NCBI GenBank assembly: GCA_002690875.1
Contig: NZGH01000021.1
Coordinates: 1-22,365, forward strand
Direction: 5' to 3'
DNA length: 22,365 bases
Origin: Rickettsiales bacterium
GTDB lineage: Bacteria; Pseudomonadota; Alphaproteobacteria; TMED127
A model generated the notes under the pieces. The model was not told where the DNA came from. It saw only the letters and a list, made by a program, of their open reading frames with translations, and searched no databases. Positions 1-8,708 of the stretch are shown in pieces (position 1 is the first letter of the stretch; each line of letters begins with the position of its first letter). Both the position numbers and the translations under genes were made by a program.

Positions 1-206
1 TCCTTTGATTCTTCTTCGGAAACTTCTGGGTTTTCTTTTTTTTCTATGATTTGAGAGATTTCAGTGGAAGGATCAGATGAATCGTCACCTCCGATAAACA
101 TTCCTATACCTAGTCCAGCACCAAGTAAAACAATGCCTCCAACAATCATTAAAATCAATTTTACTGGACTCTTTTTTTCTTCTTCTTGATTATTTTCTTC
201 AGCCAT
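1..206 (-). CDS. fliL: Flagellar basal body-associated protein FliL, N-terminal part (cut by window edge)
   Basis: FliL is a single-pass inner-membrane protein at the flagellar motor that helps stator function. Only the first 68 codons are inside the window. They show a short charged cytoplasmic N-terminus (MAEENNQEEEKK), one hydrophobic helix at about residues 16-40 rich in Gly and Leu, then an acidic linker entering the periplasm, which is the usual FliL layout. The start is well set: an AGGAG ribosome-binding site lies 5 bases before the ATG. It follows fliK by 29 bp on the same strand, a common order in flagellar clusters. The periplasmic domain is not visible, so the name rests on topology and position. 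Confidence 0.8.
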   Translation of the reverse strand, partial: MAEENNQEEEKKSPVKLILMIVGGIVLLGAGLGIGMFIGGDDSSDPSTEISQIIEKKENPEVSEEESK

Positions 207-211
207 TTTTT

Positions 212-217
212 ACTCCT
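212..217 (-). promoter_or_regulatory. Ribosome-binding site of fliL
   Basis: The minus strand reads AGGAGT here, 5 bases before the fliL ATG. It is a near-perfect Shine-Dalgarno sequence and fixes the start of fliL. It contrasts with fliK just upstream, which has no such site. Confidence 0.75.
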
Positions 218-235
218 AACTAAATAAAACTTTAA

Positions 236-1528
236 TTAAGCATTAACGTCAATACTATAATTATTCATTTTAATTTTCTTAAGTTCGTTTTCGTCCTTTT
301 TTCTTAAAATTCTAGTTTCTTGCTCATTAGTTTGTTTTTTTTGCTGATTAAAGTGGTTATTATTACTACCATCATTTAATAGAGAAAATTTTGAATTTTT
401 TTCTTCAATTAAATCTGTTAATTTAGGTAAATTGTCGTTCAGTATATTTGCAGCCTCTTGATTTTCTGTATTAATATGTATACTAGTTTTGCTGTCTTTA
501 ACAATTACCTCTAAACTTATTTTACCTAGATTTTTTGGTTTTAAATCGAAATTTAATTTAGATATACCTCTATCAATTGAATTTTTAATTATTTTTGAGA
601 ACTTTTCTCCCCAGCTACTTTCAAGAAGGTCTAATGTTTCTTTGCTGTTAAAGTTTTGATTATTTATCAAGGGTTTTTCTTTGGAATTTGTTTTATTTTC
701 ATTAGAGTTTTTTAAGTTAAGGCTTATGTCATTTGAATTTTTTGCATTACCTCTTGAAATGTTGCTAATTAATTTAGTAGGTATCTCTTTATTGATTTTA
801 TTTTGAATAATCTCTTGTTCATCATTATTTTTTCCAATAATAATTTCATTTTTTTTTTTACTTATTTTTTTTTCTTTAAGTAAAATATTAGTCTCTTTTG
901 AAGACTTAACTCTATTCTCATTGGTATTAGTGTTAATATTCTTAAGTTGATTTATTTCAGGACTTTTATTTGGTTTATCAACTATATTTATTTTTTTAAT
1001 GTCATTTTCAAAATTGTTTTTTTCTATTTTTTTTATTTTGATTTCTAAATTTTGTGTTTTAAATACTTTTTGTTCACTTAAATCTTTATTCATTTCTGGG
1101 TTATTTTTGAATTCAGGAGTTTTTTTATTCAAGTTTAAAGAAACGATGTTTTTTAAATCAGTTGTTAATTTAGAATTTTTAAGGTCCTTAAAACTTATTT
1201 CTCTATTCTCTGGATTTATAATATTATTTTTATTTTTTGACTCTTTATCAATTGACTTGTTATCGATTCCTAGTTCTTTGTAAAAAACCTCTGCGAGTGA
1301 CTTTGCAATATTTATTGTATTTTTATTTGATTCAGTCAGATTAACATTTGTATCAATCTCTTTTGTACTTTGTTCTTGTAAAGAGGTCTTTTCTGAATCA
1401 ATACTGTCTAAGTTCACTAATGCAAAGAGTTCAGCGAAAAGAGCTTCTATCTCTGTATTTTTTTCAGATGATTTGATTCCAACCAGTTCGTTGCTACCTT
1501 CTAACTTATTATTTATAATCATTTTCAT
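236..1528 (-). CDS. fliK: Flagellar hook-length control protein FliK
   Basis: FliK is a secreted molecular ruler that measures the hook and switches the export apparatus to late substrates. The 430-residue protein has a long, low-complexity Asn/Lys/Glu-rich ruler region (about 1-300) and a compact C-terminal hook-length domain at about 305-385. The domain carries the family pattern L-x-P-x-x-LG (L329, P331, L334-G335) followed by a beta-rich stretch and a helix. It is conserved only at the C-terminus, as usual for the family. A sigma-54 promoter ends just upstream, with the predicted transcript start at about 1530, 2 bases before this ATG. No Shine-Dalgarno is visible. Either this ATG or the one at 1522 (residue 3) would be used as a near-leaderless start. 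It lies 36 bp after fliJ. Confidence 0.85.
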   Translation of the reverse strand: MKMIINNKLEGSNELVGIKSSEKNTEIEALFAELFALVNLDSIDSEKTSLQEQSTKEIDTNVNLTESNKNTINIAKSLAEVFYKELGIDNKSIDKESKNKNNIINPENREISFKDLKNSKLTTDLKNIVSLNLNKKTPEFKNNPEMNKDLSEQKVFKTQNLEIKIKKIEKNNFENDIKKINIVDKPNKSPEINQLKNINTNTNENRVKSSKETNILLKEKKISKKKNEIIIGKNNDEQEIIQNKINKEIPTKLISNISRGNAKNSNDISLNLKNSNENKTNSKEKPLINNQNFNSKETLDLLESSWGEKFSKIIKNSIDRGISKLNFDLKPKNLGKISLEVIVKDSKTSIHINTENQEAANILNDNLPKLTDLIEEKNSKFSLLNDGSNNNHFNQQKKQTNEQETRILRKKDENELKKIKMNNYSIDVNA

Positions 1529-1540
1529 AACGGATTATAG

Positions 1541-1556
1541 TGCAATAATAGTGCCA
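1541..1556 (-). promoter_or_regulatory. Sigma-54 promoter of fliK-fliL
   Basis: The minus strand reads TGGCAC-TATTA-TTGCA, an exact match to the TGGCAC-N5-TTGCW consensus, with the -24 GG and -12 GC dinucleotides correctly 12 bases apart. It lies in the 36-bp gap between fliJ and fliK, the natural place for a secondary promoter. The predicted start of transcription is about 1530, so the fliK message would have almost no leader. The setting (flagellar operon, two sigma-54 activators 6-8 kb away) supports it. It is a sequence match only. Confidence 0.78.
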
Positions 1557-1564
1557 CAACCCTG

Positions 1565-1969
1565 TTACAAAACATTTTTAGCTTTAAAATTTTGTTGATT
1601 TTTTAAATCTTTTTTATTTTGTAAGATTGTAAAATCTTCATAAATTCTTTTTTGTATAATTTCTTGTTGCTTATTAACTTTTGAAATTTGACTTACATAC
1701 CCAGTAATTTCTTTTTCGATGTGAAGCTTTCTATTCTTAGAAATCTCTATTTTTTCATTAATATCTCTTCTAAAAAAAGAATTATTTTTTAATTGCGAAG
1801 CACTTATTATAGAACCCTCTTTAAAATTTGATTTTTCAAGGAGTTTTTGAAGTTCTAAATTTATACTTTCTAATTTATTTTTTTCATTATTGAGTGTACC
1901 CAGAGAATTAAACAAATTATTTTTTTTAATTTTTTTTAGAATACTTAATAATTTATATTTTTTTTTCAT
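1565..1969 (-). CDS. fliJ: Flagellar export chaperone FliJ
   Basis: FliJ is the coiled-coil stalk of the flagellar export ATPase ring. It acts as a rotor-like link between FliI and the export gate. The 134-residue protein is almost entirely charged alpha-helix with long heptad-like runs, Lys/Glu/Asn/Leu-rich, with no membrane segment or signal peptide. Length is close to the usual 140-150. Its ATG directly abuts the fliI stop codon, so translation is coupled to fliI. Sequence conservation in FliJ is weak; the assignment rests on coiled-coil character, size and the invariant position after fliI. Confidence 0.78.
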   Translation of the reverse strand: MKKKYKLLSILKKIKKNNLFNSLGTLNNEKNKLESINLELQKLLEKSNFKEGSIISASQLKNNSFFRRDINEKIEISKNRKLHIEKEITGYVSQISKVNKQQEIIQKRIYEDFTILQNKKDLKNQQNFKAKNVL

Positions 1970-3286
1970 TTAAGTGAAACTCTTCAGAATACTTAAGCAT
2001 TCATTAAAATTTGCTTTTACTCTATAGTCTTGCTTTATGAGATTGCAAATTTTAGGCCAGAGATCTAATGCTTTATCTATTTGTTCGTTTTGTCCTTGGT
2101 TGTATCCGCCCATAAGGACAAGGTCCTTATTTTCTTGATAAATGGAAAACATCTTTTTTATAAGTTCTGCTTTATTTTTATGATCTTCAGAAATAACAGA
2201 GTTCATAACCCTACTTAATGAGTTATTCACATCTATGGCAGGAAAAATTCCCAACTGAGCAAATTCTCTGGATAAAACAATGTGACCGTCAAGTATAGCT
2301 CTGGCGGAATCAACAACAGGATCATTGGTATCGTCAGAGTCCGCTAAAATAGTATAAAAACTTGTAATTGAGCCCTCACTGCTTGAGCCAGTGCCAGTTC
2401 TTTCTATTAAGTTTGGTATCATTGAGATTACTGACGGTGGATAACCTTTCGATGTTGGTTGTTCTCCAAGTGCTAAACCAACTTCTCTTTTAGCGTGAGC
2501 AATTCTTGTCAAAGAATCCATTATAAGAAGAACATTTTTACCTTTGGATCTAAAATATTCCGCAATGGATGTTGCCCTTTCAGCACCTTTGATTCTTAGT
2601 AAAGGAGATTTATCTGCAGGAACTGCAACAATGGTTGTTCTTTTTTTTGTTTCATTATTTAAAACTTCAGAAACAAAATTTCCTAATTCTCTTCCTCTTT
2701 CACCAATAAGTGCAACTACCACTATATCTGCCTCTGTGAATTTTGTCATCATTCCTAAAAGTATTGATTTTCCAACTCCTGACCCAGCAATAATTCCAAG
2801 TCTTTGTCCTCTACCTACTGTGAAGAGAGTATTAATAGCTCTTATCCCGACATCTAAAGTTTCTTTGATTGGATTTTTTTTCATCGGATTGATATTTTTT
2901 CCACTTATTGGCCAGGTCTCATCAAGTGAAAGTTCCTTTTGGTTGTCAATTGGTTTTCCAAATGCATCAATTACTCTTCCTAATATATTTTGACCAACTT
3001 CTACTTCTGTGCTTCCTTGGGTGGCTTCAATTAATGATCCAGAAACTAAATTTGCATTTTGTTCATGCGTAGCAATAAGATTTTTTTTTTCTCTAAAACC
3101 AATAATTTCCCCAGTCACAAATGAGCCGTTATCGCAGTAAAGTTTACAAAGAGTACCAATGGGTGAGGGAAAAGAGTCACATTCAACAATTTTTCCATCA
3201 AATTTTGTAATTCTACTTTTAAATGATTTAAAATTAGAAAAAGAAAGTTTTTCAACATTAGATAGCATTTGATTAACTATTAGCAT
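1970..3286 (-). CDS. fliI: Flagellum-specific export ATPase FliI
   Basis: FliI is the F1-beta-like ATPase that energises flagellar protein export at the cytoplasmic face of the basal body. The 438-residue protein is full length. Visible motifs are Walker A GSGVGKS (168-174), the GERGRE loop (195-200), Walker B VLLIMD (252-257), and GRVIDAFGKPID near 103-114, typical of the FliI/YscN family. It overlaps the end of fliH by 14 bp and abuts fliJ. No motif is altered. Confidence 0.96.
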   Translation of the reverse strand: MLIVNQMLSNVEKLSFSNFKSFKSRITKFDGKIVECDSFPSPIGTLCKLYCDNGSFVTGEIIGFREKKNLIATHEQNANLVSGSLIEATQGSTEVEVGQNILGRVIDAFGKPIDNQKELSLDETWPISGKNINPMKKNPIKETLDVGIRAINTLFTVGRGQRLGIIAGSGVGKSILLGMMTKFTEADIVVVALIGERGRELGNFVSEVLNNETKKRTTIVAVPADKSPLLRIKGAERATSIAEYFRSKGKNVLLIMDSLTRIAHAKREVGLALGEQPTSKGYPPSVISMIPNLIERTGTGSSSEGSITSFYTILADSDDTNDPVVDSARAILDGHIVLSREFAQLGIFPAIDVNNSLSRVMNSVISEDHKNKAELIKKMFSIYQENKDLVLMGGYNQGQNEQIDKALDLWPKICNLIKQDYRVKANFNECLSILKSFT

Positions 3287-4229
3287 CTTCTTCTTTTCTT
3301 TGAGGCAATGTTTCTAAGGGATTGGCTACAAGGTTTTTATCTTCTTCTTTATTAGGAACACTAATTTTATCTTGTAAATTTTTAAGTTCCTCTTTGATAG
3401 TGCTACTTTGTGATAGCTTTATTTTGTCATCTACTATTTCGGAAACTTCAATTGATCCAGATTTTATTTTTAGATCACCACGCTTAAGATTTTTATCAGC
3501 TAATAGTGAAAAGTTAAAATCGATTTTATTTTCACCACAGAATTTTTTTACAGAATTATAGTCATTTTCGTTTAGTAAGATTTTTATTTTATTATTTTCG
3601 TCAAATATCTCACACAATTCTGTGATTTTTTTTATAAAAAAATCTGTTTTAGTATCAATCTCATAACCTAATATTTCATTAGTTATACTTGAAATCTTTT
3701 GATTCAACTTGTTCCTCATTTTTTCTGAAAACTCAGGTGTGGTTGCAAAAATACTATCAGTAATATTTTTTAGAGATACAGCAAGTGCTTTCTCACCCTT
3801 ATCTAGTTCTTCTTTAGTTTTTTTTATACCTAAATAATAACCTTTGTTGTAGTATTCTTTAGCTAGGTTATTGGCCATTTTTTTTGCTTCAATTTCAGTA
3901 TACTTTTTTTCATCAATTTTTTTTTCTAATTCTTCATCTTTAACTGGACTAGGATCATTATCGATTTCTTTTTGTTTATCTTGTTCTAGAATGTCTGGTT
4001 CTTCTATTCTCTGACTTTTAGATTTTTTTTTTTCAGAATTATTAGCTAATTCAATTAAAGTTTTTTTTTTAAATAAATTTGGTATTTTTTCTAAAATTTC
4101 TTGATCTTTAATGAAATCTTGCCTTGTTTTACTTAAAAGGCTTAATATCTCTTCAGTTTTTAGAGCTTCAGAATCGCTTTTTTCTTCAACTTTTTTTTCT
4201 TCTTTTGTCTGTTCTTTCAACGGCATCAT
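3273..4229 (-). CDS. fliH: Flagellar assembly protein FliH
   Basis: FliH is the peripheral-stalk-like regulator that holds the FliI ATPase at the export gate and C ring. The 318-residue protein is longer than the roughly 230 residues common in enterics. The first half is highly charged (Lys/Glu/Asp) and probably disordered or coiled. The second half (about 115-290) has the helical region and the mixed alpha/beta C-terminal domain expected for FliH. It starts within an ATGA overlap with the fliG stop and its end overlaps fliI by 14 bp. Primary sequence similarity is weak, so the name depends on its place between fliG and fliI plus composition. Confidence 0.8.
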   Translation of the reverse strand: MMPLKEQTKEEKKVEEKSDSEALKTEEILSLLSKTRQDFIKDQEILEKIPNLFKKKTLIELANNSEKKKSKSQRIEEPDILEQDKQKEIDNDPSPVKDEELEKKIDEKKYTEIEAKKMANNLAKEYYNKGYYLGIKKTKEELDKGEKALAVSLKNITDSIFATTPEFSEKMRNKLNQKISSITNEILGYEIDTKTDFFIKKITELCEIFDENNKIKILLNENDYNSVKKFCGENKIDFNFSLLADKNLKRGDLKIKSGSIEVSEIVDDKIKLSQSSTIKEELKNLQDKISVPNKEEDKNLVANPLETLPQRKEEDANS

Positions 4230-5275
4230 ACAAAGTCATCTCCACCTCTACCAGCAAGAACAATTGTACCTTCGTCAGACATAGTTCTCGCTACATTTAT
4301 AACTGCTTTTTGTGCTTCTTGAACTTCTGTTAATCTAATTGGTCCAAGAACTTCCATTTCATCTTTAATATTTGCTGCGGCTCTTTGAGACATACAGTTA
4401 AATATTTTTTCCTTTAAATCGTCATCGGTTCCTTTTAAAGCAATAATAAGGATTTCCTGATCTACATTCCTTAGTAGTGTTTGCATACTTCTGTCATCCA
4501 TTAAAATCAAAGTTTCAAAAGTAAACATGCTTTCTTGTATCTCTTTAGCCAGGTGTCTATCTTTTTCCCCAAGTGCTTTAATGACTCTTTGCTCCATATT
4601 TTGTTTCGTAAAGTTCATTATTCCAGCAGCCGCTTTAACCCCTCCAACAGATGATGCTCTTAATGATGTATTAGTTTTAAATTTTAGTTGCATTACTTTT
4701 TCAAGTTCTTCTAAAGCGTCTGGTTGAACAGTTTCTAAGGTTGCAATTCTGTGAATTATATCAGATTGAACATCCTCAGGCAGAAGAACTAGTACATCTG
4801 CTGCTGTACCGGGTTCTAAATAGGAGATAATAAGCGACATGATTTGTGGGTGTTCATCTGAAATTAATTCTGCGACTGATCTTGCATCCATCCAATCTAA
4901 AATTTCAATTGGTTTATCACTTTCTGTAGGCGTTATTCTTCCTAAAACTGATTGTGCTTTGTTTTCACCAAGAGCTTTTGTCATCACATTTCTAATATAA
5001 TTAGATGAACCCATACCTAAATCTGTTTGAGTTTTTATAATCGCTAAAAACTCGTCTAAAACTCTGTTGACCGTTTCTTGGTCCAAGCCTTGAACATTGT
5101 ACATCTCTTTTCCTAGCTGCTGAACTTCCTTAGGACCAAGGTTTTTTAGTATCTCAGACGCCTCTTCTTCTCCTAAAAGCATCATCAAGATTGCACATTT
5201 TTGAGTACTTGTAAGTCTATCATAGGGTGATAACTCTTCTTCATTATTTGCTTCTTTTTTTTCTTTTTCAGCCAT
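4226..5275 (-). CDS. fliG: Flagellar motor switch protein FliG
   Basis: FliG is the C-ring protein that binds FliF, FliM and the stator, generating torque and switching direction. The 349-residue protein shows the N-terminal FliF-binding region (LTSTQKCAILMMLLGEEEA, 21-39), the middle-domain EHPQ motif (141-144) used for FliM binding, and a C-terminal domain with the charged torque helix (KALGEKDRHLAKEI and MDDRSMQTLLR stretches). It ends in GGDDFV. A good AAAGGA ribosome-binding site precedes the ATG. It follows fliF by 23 bp and its stop overlaps the fliH start. Confidence 0.97.
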   Translation of the reverse strand: MAEKEKKEANNEEELSPYDRLTSTQKCAILMMLLGEEEASEILKNLGPKEVQQLGKEMYNVQGLDQETVNRVLDEFLAIIKTQTDLGMGSSNYIRNVMTKALGENKAQSVLGRITPTESDKPIEILDWMDARSVAELISDEHPQIMSLIISYLEPGTAADVLVLLPEDVQSDIIHRIATLETVQPDALEELEKVMQLKFKTNTSLRASSVGGVKAAAGIMNFTKQNMEQRVIKALGEKDRHLAKEIQESMFTFETLILMDDRSMQTLLRNVDQEILIIALKGTDDDLKEKIFNCMSQRAAANIKDEMEVLGPIRLTEVQEAQKAVINVARTMSDEGTIVLAGRGGDDFV

Positions 5276-5298
5276 TAACTTTTCCTTTAAATGTTATG

Positions 5299-7035
5299 TT
5301 ATAGTGCATCTTTTTTCATTAGTTGTCTAAATACATTTGAAACTTTTCCAGCCTCATCTCCAACAATCATTCTTATAACCGCAACTTTATCATCATAAGT
5401 ATTAGCTGTATCAAGCATCTCTGCCGAAATAGCAGCTTTTTTAGGCTTTAATTTAGCTTTAATATCTTCTAATGACTCTCCTTCTTGAACTTCGACTTCT
5501 CCTTCTTCCTCAGCTTCTAAATCAGCTTCTGAGATTGCACCACCAGGTCCACCTGCTCCTGCAACACCAGCTGATGGCACAAGGATTCTGTTTAGTAGAG
5601 GTTTAAGAGCCCCAAAAGTTATTATTGCTAAAATTAAAACAGTTGAAATTTGTCCTGCTATATTTTGAAACCAAGCTTGTTCGTACCATTTTGTTACTAT
5701 GACCTGTAATTCTTCAATAAATTCTCCACTGGTGACAACTATGCTGTCGCCTCTATCACCATTAAAGCCAACAGCTTCTTTTACCAATGATGATATTTTT
5801 TCTTTTTCTTCATCGCTTAATGGTTCAGTAACAGTTCCTTCAGGAGTTTGTATGATTTTATTTTTTACTAATACCGCAGTTTTGACTTTTCTAATTTTTC
5901 CGATTTGTCCAATCGTTGTGCTAAGTTTCTTGCTAACTTCATAGTTTTTAACATTTGATGTTGATCTCTGTTTAAATTCTTGTTCAGATGCTTCAGTTGG
6001 AGTATCAATTTGAAGATCTGCTGCTAAAGGTGCCTGATTTGCCACTGCACCCGGAACACCTCTTGCTGGCCTATCTGTTGATTCATCTGCGCTGTTTTGC
6101 TCACTTCTTGTGGAAATGCTCTCAGGGTCAAATGTTTCCTCTGTAACTTGTGTATTAGCAAAATCCATCTCTACATTTACTTGTGCTGTAAGATTACCAG
6201 CTCCTACCATGGGTGTAACCAAGGATAAAATTCTCTCTCTATAAAGAGATTCAATTTTTATTCTATGATTTAATTGTTTTTCTGTTAGAGCAATATTTGG
6301 ATCATCTTCAGGCTTAGATAAAAGCTTTCCGTATTGATCAACAACAGTCACATTGTCGGATGACATATTTGGTATTGAAGAAGAAACTATATGAACAATT
6401 GCTCTTACTTGTTCTCTATTTAAAACTCTTCCATCTGCTAATTTTACAAATACGGATGCAGTCGGAGATCCCGCATCTCTTACGAACACTGATCTTTCAG
6501 GTATGGCTAAATGAACTCGCGCACCTAGAACATAAGAAATTTCATTGATTGATCTTGCTAGTTCTATCTCTTGAGTTTGCTTCATTTTCATGAATTCGAC
6601 TGATCTACTTGTCCCCATAGGAATTTTTTCTAATAGGTCATAACCCTGAGGGACAGAACTAGGTAGGCCCTCAGCTGCAAGCTTCATTTTTGCTTCATAA
6701 TATTCTGGCGATGGAACAAGTACTTCACCAGTAGTTGAATCAATTGAAACATCTATTCCGTTTGACCTTAAAACATCAATTACTCTTGATTTTTCGTGTT
6801 CAGGAAGCGAAGAAAAAAGAGTTGTTCTTGATGGCTCTCTGAAAGAAATGAAAAATACCATTCCAATAAAGATAACAAAAAGGGTTATCATTACTGGAAT
6901 TGATCTTTGAACAGCAGGCTCATTTGAAAACCTTTTAATTTTTTCTAAAGTGTCTCCAATATTTGAAATCAATCCTCCTCCTGTATTGGTTGAGGATTTA
7001 CTTGCTATTTCTGTAGTTTGTGTTTGCTCTGCCAT
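5299..7035 (-). CDS. fliF: Flagellar MS-ring protein FliF
   Basis: FliF forms the inner-membrane MS ring on which the flagellum is built. The 578-residue protein has a cytoplasmic N-terminus, a first membrane helix at about 46-64, the YscJ-like ring-building region (about 70-240), a periplasmic low-complexity span rich in Ser/Thr/Ala near 310-350, a second membrane helix at about 463-483, and a long acidic cytoplasmic tail (EAEEEGEVEVQEGE). The tail ends in the helix VSNVFRQLMKKDAL that binds FliG. Its start is supported by a GAGG motif upstream, and it follows fliE by 15 bp. Confidence 0.97.
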   Translation of the reverse strand: MAEQTQTTEIASKSSTNTGGGLISNIGDTLEKIKRFSNEPAVQRSIPVMITLFVIFIGMVFFISFREPSRTTLFSSLPEHEKSRVIDVLRSNGIDVSIDSTTGEVLVPSPEYYEAKMKLAAEGLPSSVPQGYDLLEKIPMGTSRSVEFMKMKQTQEIELARSINEISYVLGARVHLAIPERSVFVRDAGSPTASVFVKLADGRVLNREQVRAIVHIVSSSIPNMSSDNVTVVDQYGKLLSKPEDDPNIALTEKQLNHRIKIESLYRERILSLVTPMVGAGNLTAQVNVEMDFANTQVTEETFDPESISTRSEQNSADESTDRPARGVPGAVANQAPLAADLQIDTPTEASEQEFKQRSTSNVKNYEVSKKLSTTIGQIGKIRKVKTAVLVKNKIIQTPEGTVTEPLSDEEKEKISSLVKEAVGFNGDRGDSIVVTSGEFIEELQVIVTKWYEQAWFQNIAGQISTVLILAIITFGALKPLLNRILVPSAGVAGAGGPGGAISEADLEAEEEGEVEVQEGESLEDIKAKLKPKKAAISAEMLDTANTYDDKVAVIRMIVGDEAGKVSNVFRQLMKKDAL

Positions 7036-7050
7036 TTTTTACCTCGCTAA

Positions 7051-7395
7051 TTAAACCGGCATATTCATTATATCTTTATATGCTGTTAACACTTTATTTC
7101 TAACATTAAGTGTCATTTGAAACCCAAGACTTGCTAGTTGTTGATTAATCATTACTTTCGTTAAGTCATTTTCTAAGCCTAGCTCAAAGTTCTTTGTCAA
7201 TTCAGCGCTTTTTAGCTGTCCATCAGAAACATCGCCAATTGCATTTTTAATACTTTCTAAAAAATCATTATCTTTTTGTTCATCAATCTTAGGTGTTAAA
7301 TTTGCAACATCTTCTTGAATATTTTTGATTTGTTCTTGATTATTGTTTGCCTTGACTAAGTTAGGCTTAAATACTGTGGTAAGATTTGGTTTCAT
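7051..7395 (-). CDS. fliE: Flagellar hook-basal body complex protein FliE
   Basis: FliE is the small export substrate that joins the MS ring to the proximal rod. The 114-residue protein has the diagnostic C-terminus (FQMTLNVRNKVLTAYKDIMNMPV region, 92-114), where the family's VRNK-x-x-x-AY-x-x-IM pattern is intact. The N-terminal half is variable. AAAGGA precedes the ATG. It sits 22 bp after the FlbD-like activator gene and 15 bp before fliF, so the regulator and its structural targets probably share one transcript. Confidence 0.92.
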   Translation of the reverse strand: MKPNLTTVFKPNLVKANNNQEQIKNIQEDVANLTPKIDEQKDNDFLESIKNAIGDVSDGQLKSAELTKNFELGLENDLTKVMINQQLASLGFQMTLNVRNKVLTAYKDIMNMPV

Positions 7396-7417
7396 ATACT
7401 TTATCCTTTCAATTAAA

Positions 7418-8569
7418 TTAGACTACTGCTGCTTTTTCATTATGTTCATTAAAGTTTTGGTAAAGATTTTTGTGTTTATTTAGATCAATCATAACGTCAC
7501 TGTCGTTGATGATATTGTTTTCTGATAACACTATTGCTCTTTGTAAAACATTTTCTAGCTCACGAACATTACCTGGCCAATTGTAATCTTTAAGAATTTT
7601 TTGCGCGCTTTTTGTAATATATGGAATTTTTTCAAATTCAGTATGTCTTCTTAACAAAGCAACACTAATTGGAATAATATCGCTAGTTCGTTCGGATAGA
7701 TTTAGTGTTTCTAGAGGAAAAACGTTCAATCTGTAATAGAGGTCCTCGCGGAACTTTTTCTCTCTAACTTCAGTAACCATATCTCTATTAGTAGTCGCGA
7801 TCACTCTTACATCAACGTCAATATCTCTTTGACCACCTATGGGTGTAACTTTTTTTTCTTGAAGTACTCTCAGTAATTTAGCTTGAAGTGACAACGGCAT
7901 TTCAGAAATTTCATCGAGGAGTAATGTCCCGCTATCTGCCGCTCTAAAAATTCCCTTGTTAGCTGAAGATGCACCTGTGAATGCTCCTTTTTCGTGTCCA
8001 AAAAGCATCGCTTCTAACATATTATCTGGTATTGCAGCACAATTAATAGCTACAAAAGGTTTTTCATTTCTTTTTGAGTTTTGATGGATAAAACTAGAAA
8101 TAACTTCTTTTCCTGTGCCTGTAGGACCATGAATAAAAACGGTTACATCTGTCTCTGCAACTTTTTTTGCGAGATTAATAAGATTTCCTGTTTTTGGATC
8201 AGAAAAACTATATTTTTCTGATTCAATGACTTGAAAAATAATTTCATTTATTACTTCATCGAACTGTGAAAAAGAAATTATTAAGTAAGCTCCACCCAGG
8301 TCACTAAAAATTGAGTACTTAACGTCAGAATTATCAAGAACAATTATATTTGTACTACCAATTTTTCTTGATATTTTTAAAATTTCTGATTTGCCTCCAA
8401 TACTTTCCTGAAATTGTTTTGAACAGACAATGGTAGACTTATTTTTTTCTAAATTTAAAGTTTCTTTTTTTTCTATCAAATCTACTTTACAGTTTTTGCT
8501 TTTTAAAAATTTTAAGACTTCTTCCGATTTTTCAAAAAAATCTTTAATTATAAATATATCTTTCATCAT
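7418..8569 (-). CDS. flbD: FlbD-like sigma-54 activator lacking the DNA-binding domain
   Basis: This is a bacterial enhancer-binding-type AAA+ protein that should remodel sigma-54 RNA polymerase at flagellar promoters. In its 383 residues the N-terminal ~120 look like a degenerate receiver: beta/alpha alternation, but no convincing phospho-acceptor Asp (the strand where it should lie reads STIVCS). The AAA+ domain is complete: Walker A GPTGTGKE (148-155), intact GAFTGA (195-200), Walker B TLLLDE (215-220), Arg-finger region FREDLYYR (273-280), WPGNVREL (331-338). Only about 20 residues follow the domain, and there is no Fis-type helix-turn-helix, which FlbD of Caulobacter has. The stop lies 22 bp before fliE, leaving no room for a lost domain. 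AAAGG precedes the ATGATG start, and a sigma-54 promoter lies just upstream. FlbD is the closest named family; the symbol is tentative. Confidence 0.82.
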   Translation of the reverse strand: MMKDIFIIKDFFEKSEEVLKFLKSKNCKVDLIEKKETLNLEKNKSTIVCSKQFQESIGGKSEILKISRKIGSTNIIVLDNSDVKYSIFSDLGGAYLIISFSQFDEVINEIIFQVIESEKYSFSDPKTGNLINLAKKVAETDVTVFIHGPTGTGKEVISSFIHQNSKRNEKPFVAINCAAIPDNMLEAMLFGHEKGAFTGASSANKGIFRAADSGTLLLDEISEMPLSLQAKLLRVLQEKKVTPIGGQRDIDVDVRVIATTNRDMVTEVREKKFREDLYYRLNVFPLETLNLSERTSDIIPISVALLRRHTEFEKIPYITKSAQKILKDYNWPGNVRELENVLQRAIVLSENNIINDSDVMIDLNKHKNLYQNFNEHNEKAAVV

Positions 8570-8598
8570 AAACCTTTATTTGTATTTGGATTTTTAAA

Positions 8599-8614
8599 AG
8601 CAAGAAACTTACCA
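8599..8614 (-). promoter_or_regulatory. Putative sigma-54 promoter of the flbD-fliEFGHIJ operon
   Basis: The minus strand reads TGGTAA-GTTTC-TTGCT. The -12 half is perfect, the -24 half keeps TGG and differs at two of the last three positions, and the GG-to-GC spacing is exactly 12. The predicted start is about 8588, giving a leader of about 19 bases that includes the AAAGG ribosome-binding site. It lies in the divergent region between the two activator genes. It is weaker than the fliK promoter match. Confidence 0.6.
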
Positions 8615-8708
8615 AACCATTAAAGATAATTTGATTTTTTAATTTTTGTGTTTGATTACAATAACTTACAGATAAGTATTTTTTTTATTTTTTTTACAAT
8701 TTGAATAT

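Noticed and set aside
999..1283. Plus-strand open frame of 94 codons opposite fliK
   Set aside because: It is a Phe/Leu-rich antisense of the Lys/Asn/Glu-rich ruler region, as expected from base composition; no start-site signal.
2391..2396. TGGCAC on the minus strand inside fliI, possible third sigma-54 promoter
   Set aside because: The required GC at the -12 position is off by one base and no TTGC follows; it lies in conserved fliI coding sequence.
2544..2993. Plus-strand open frame of 149 codons opposite fliI
   Set aside because: It is the antisense shadow of the strongly conserved Walker A to Walker B part of fliI, and its product matches no family I recognise.
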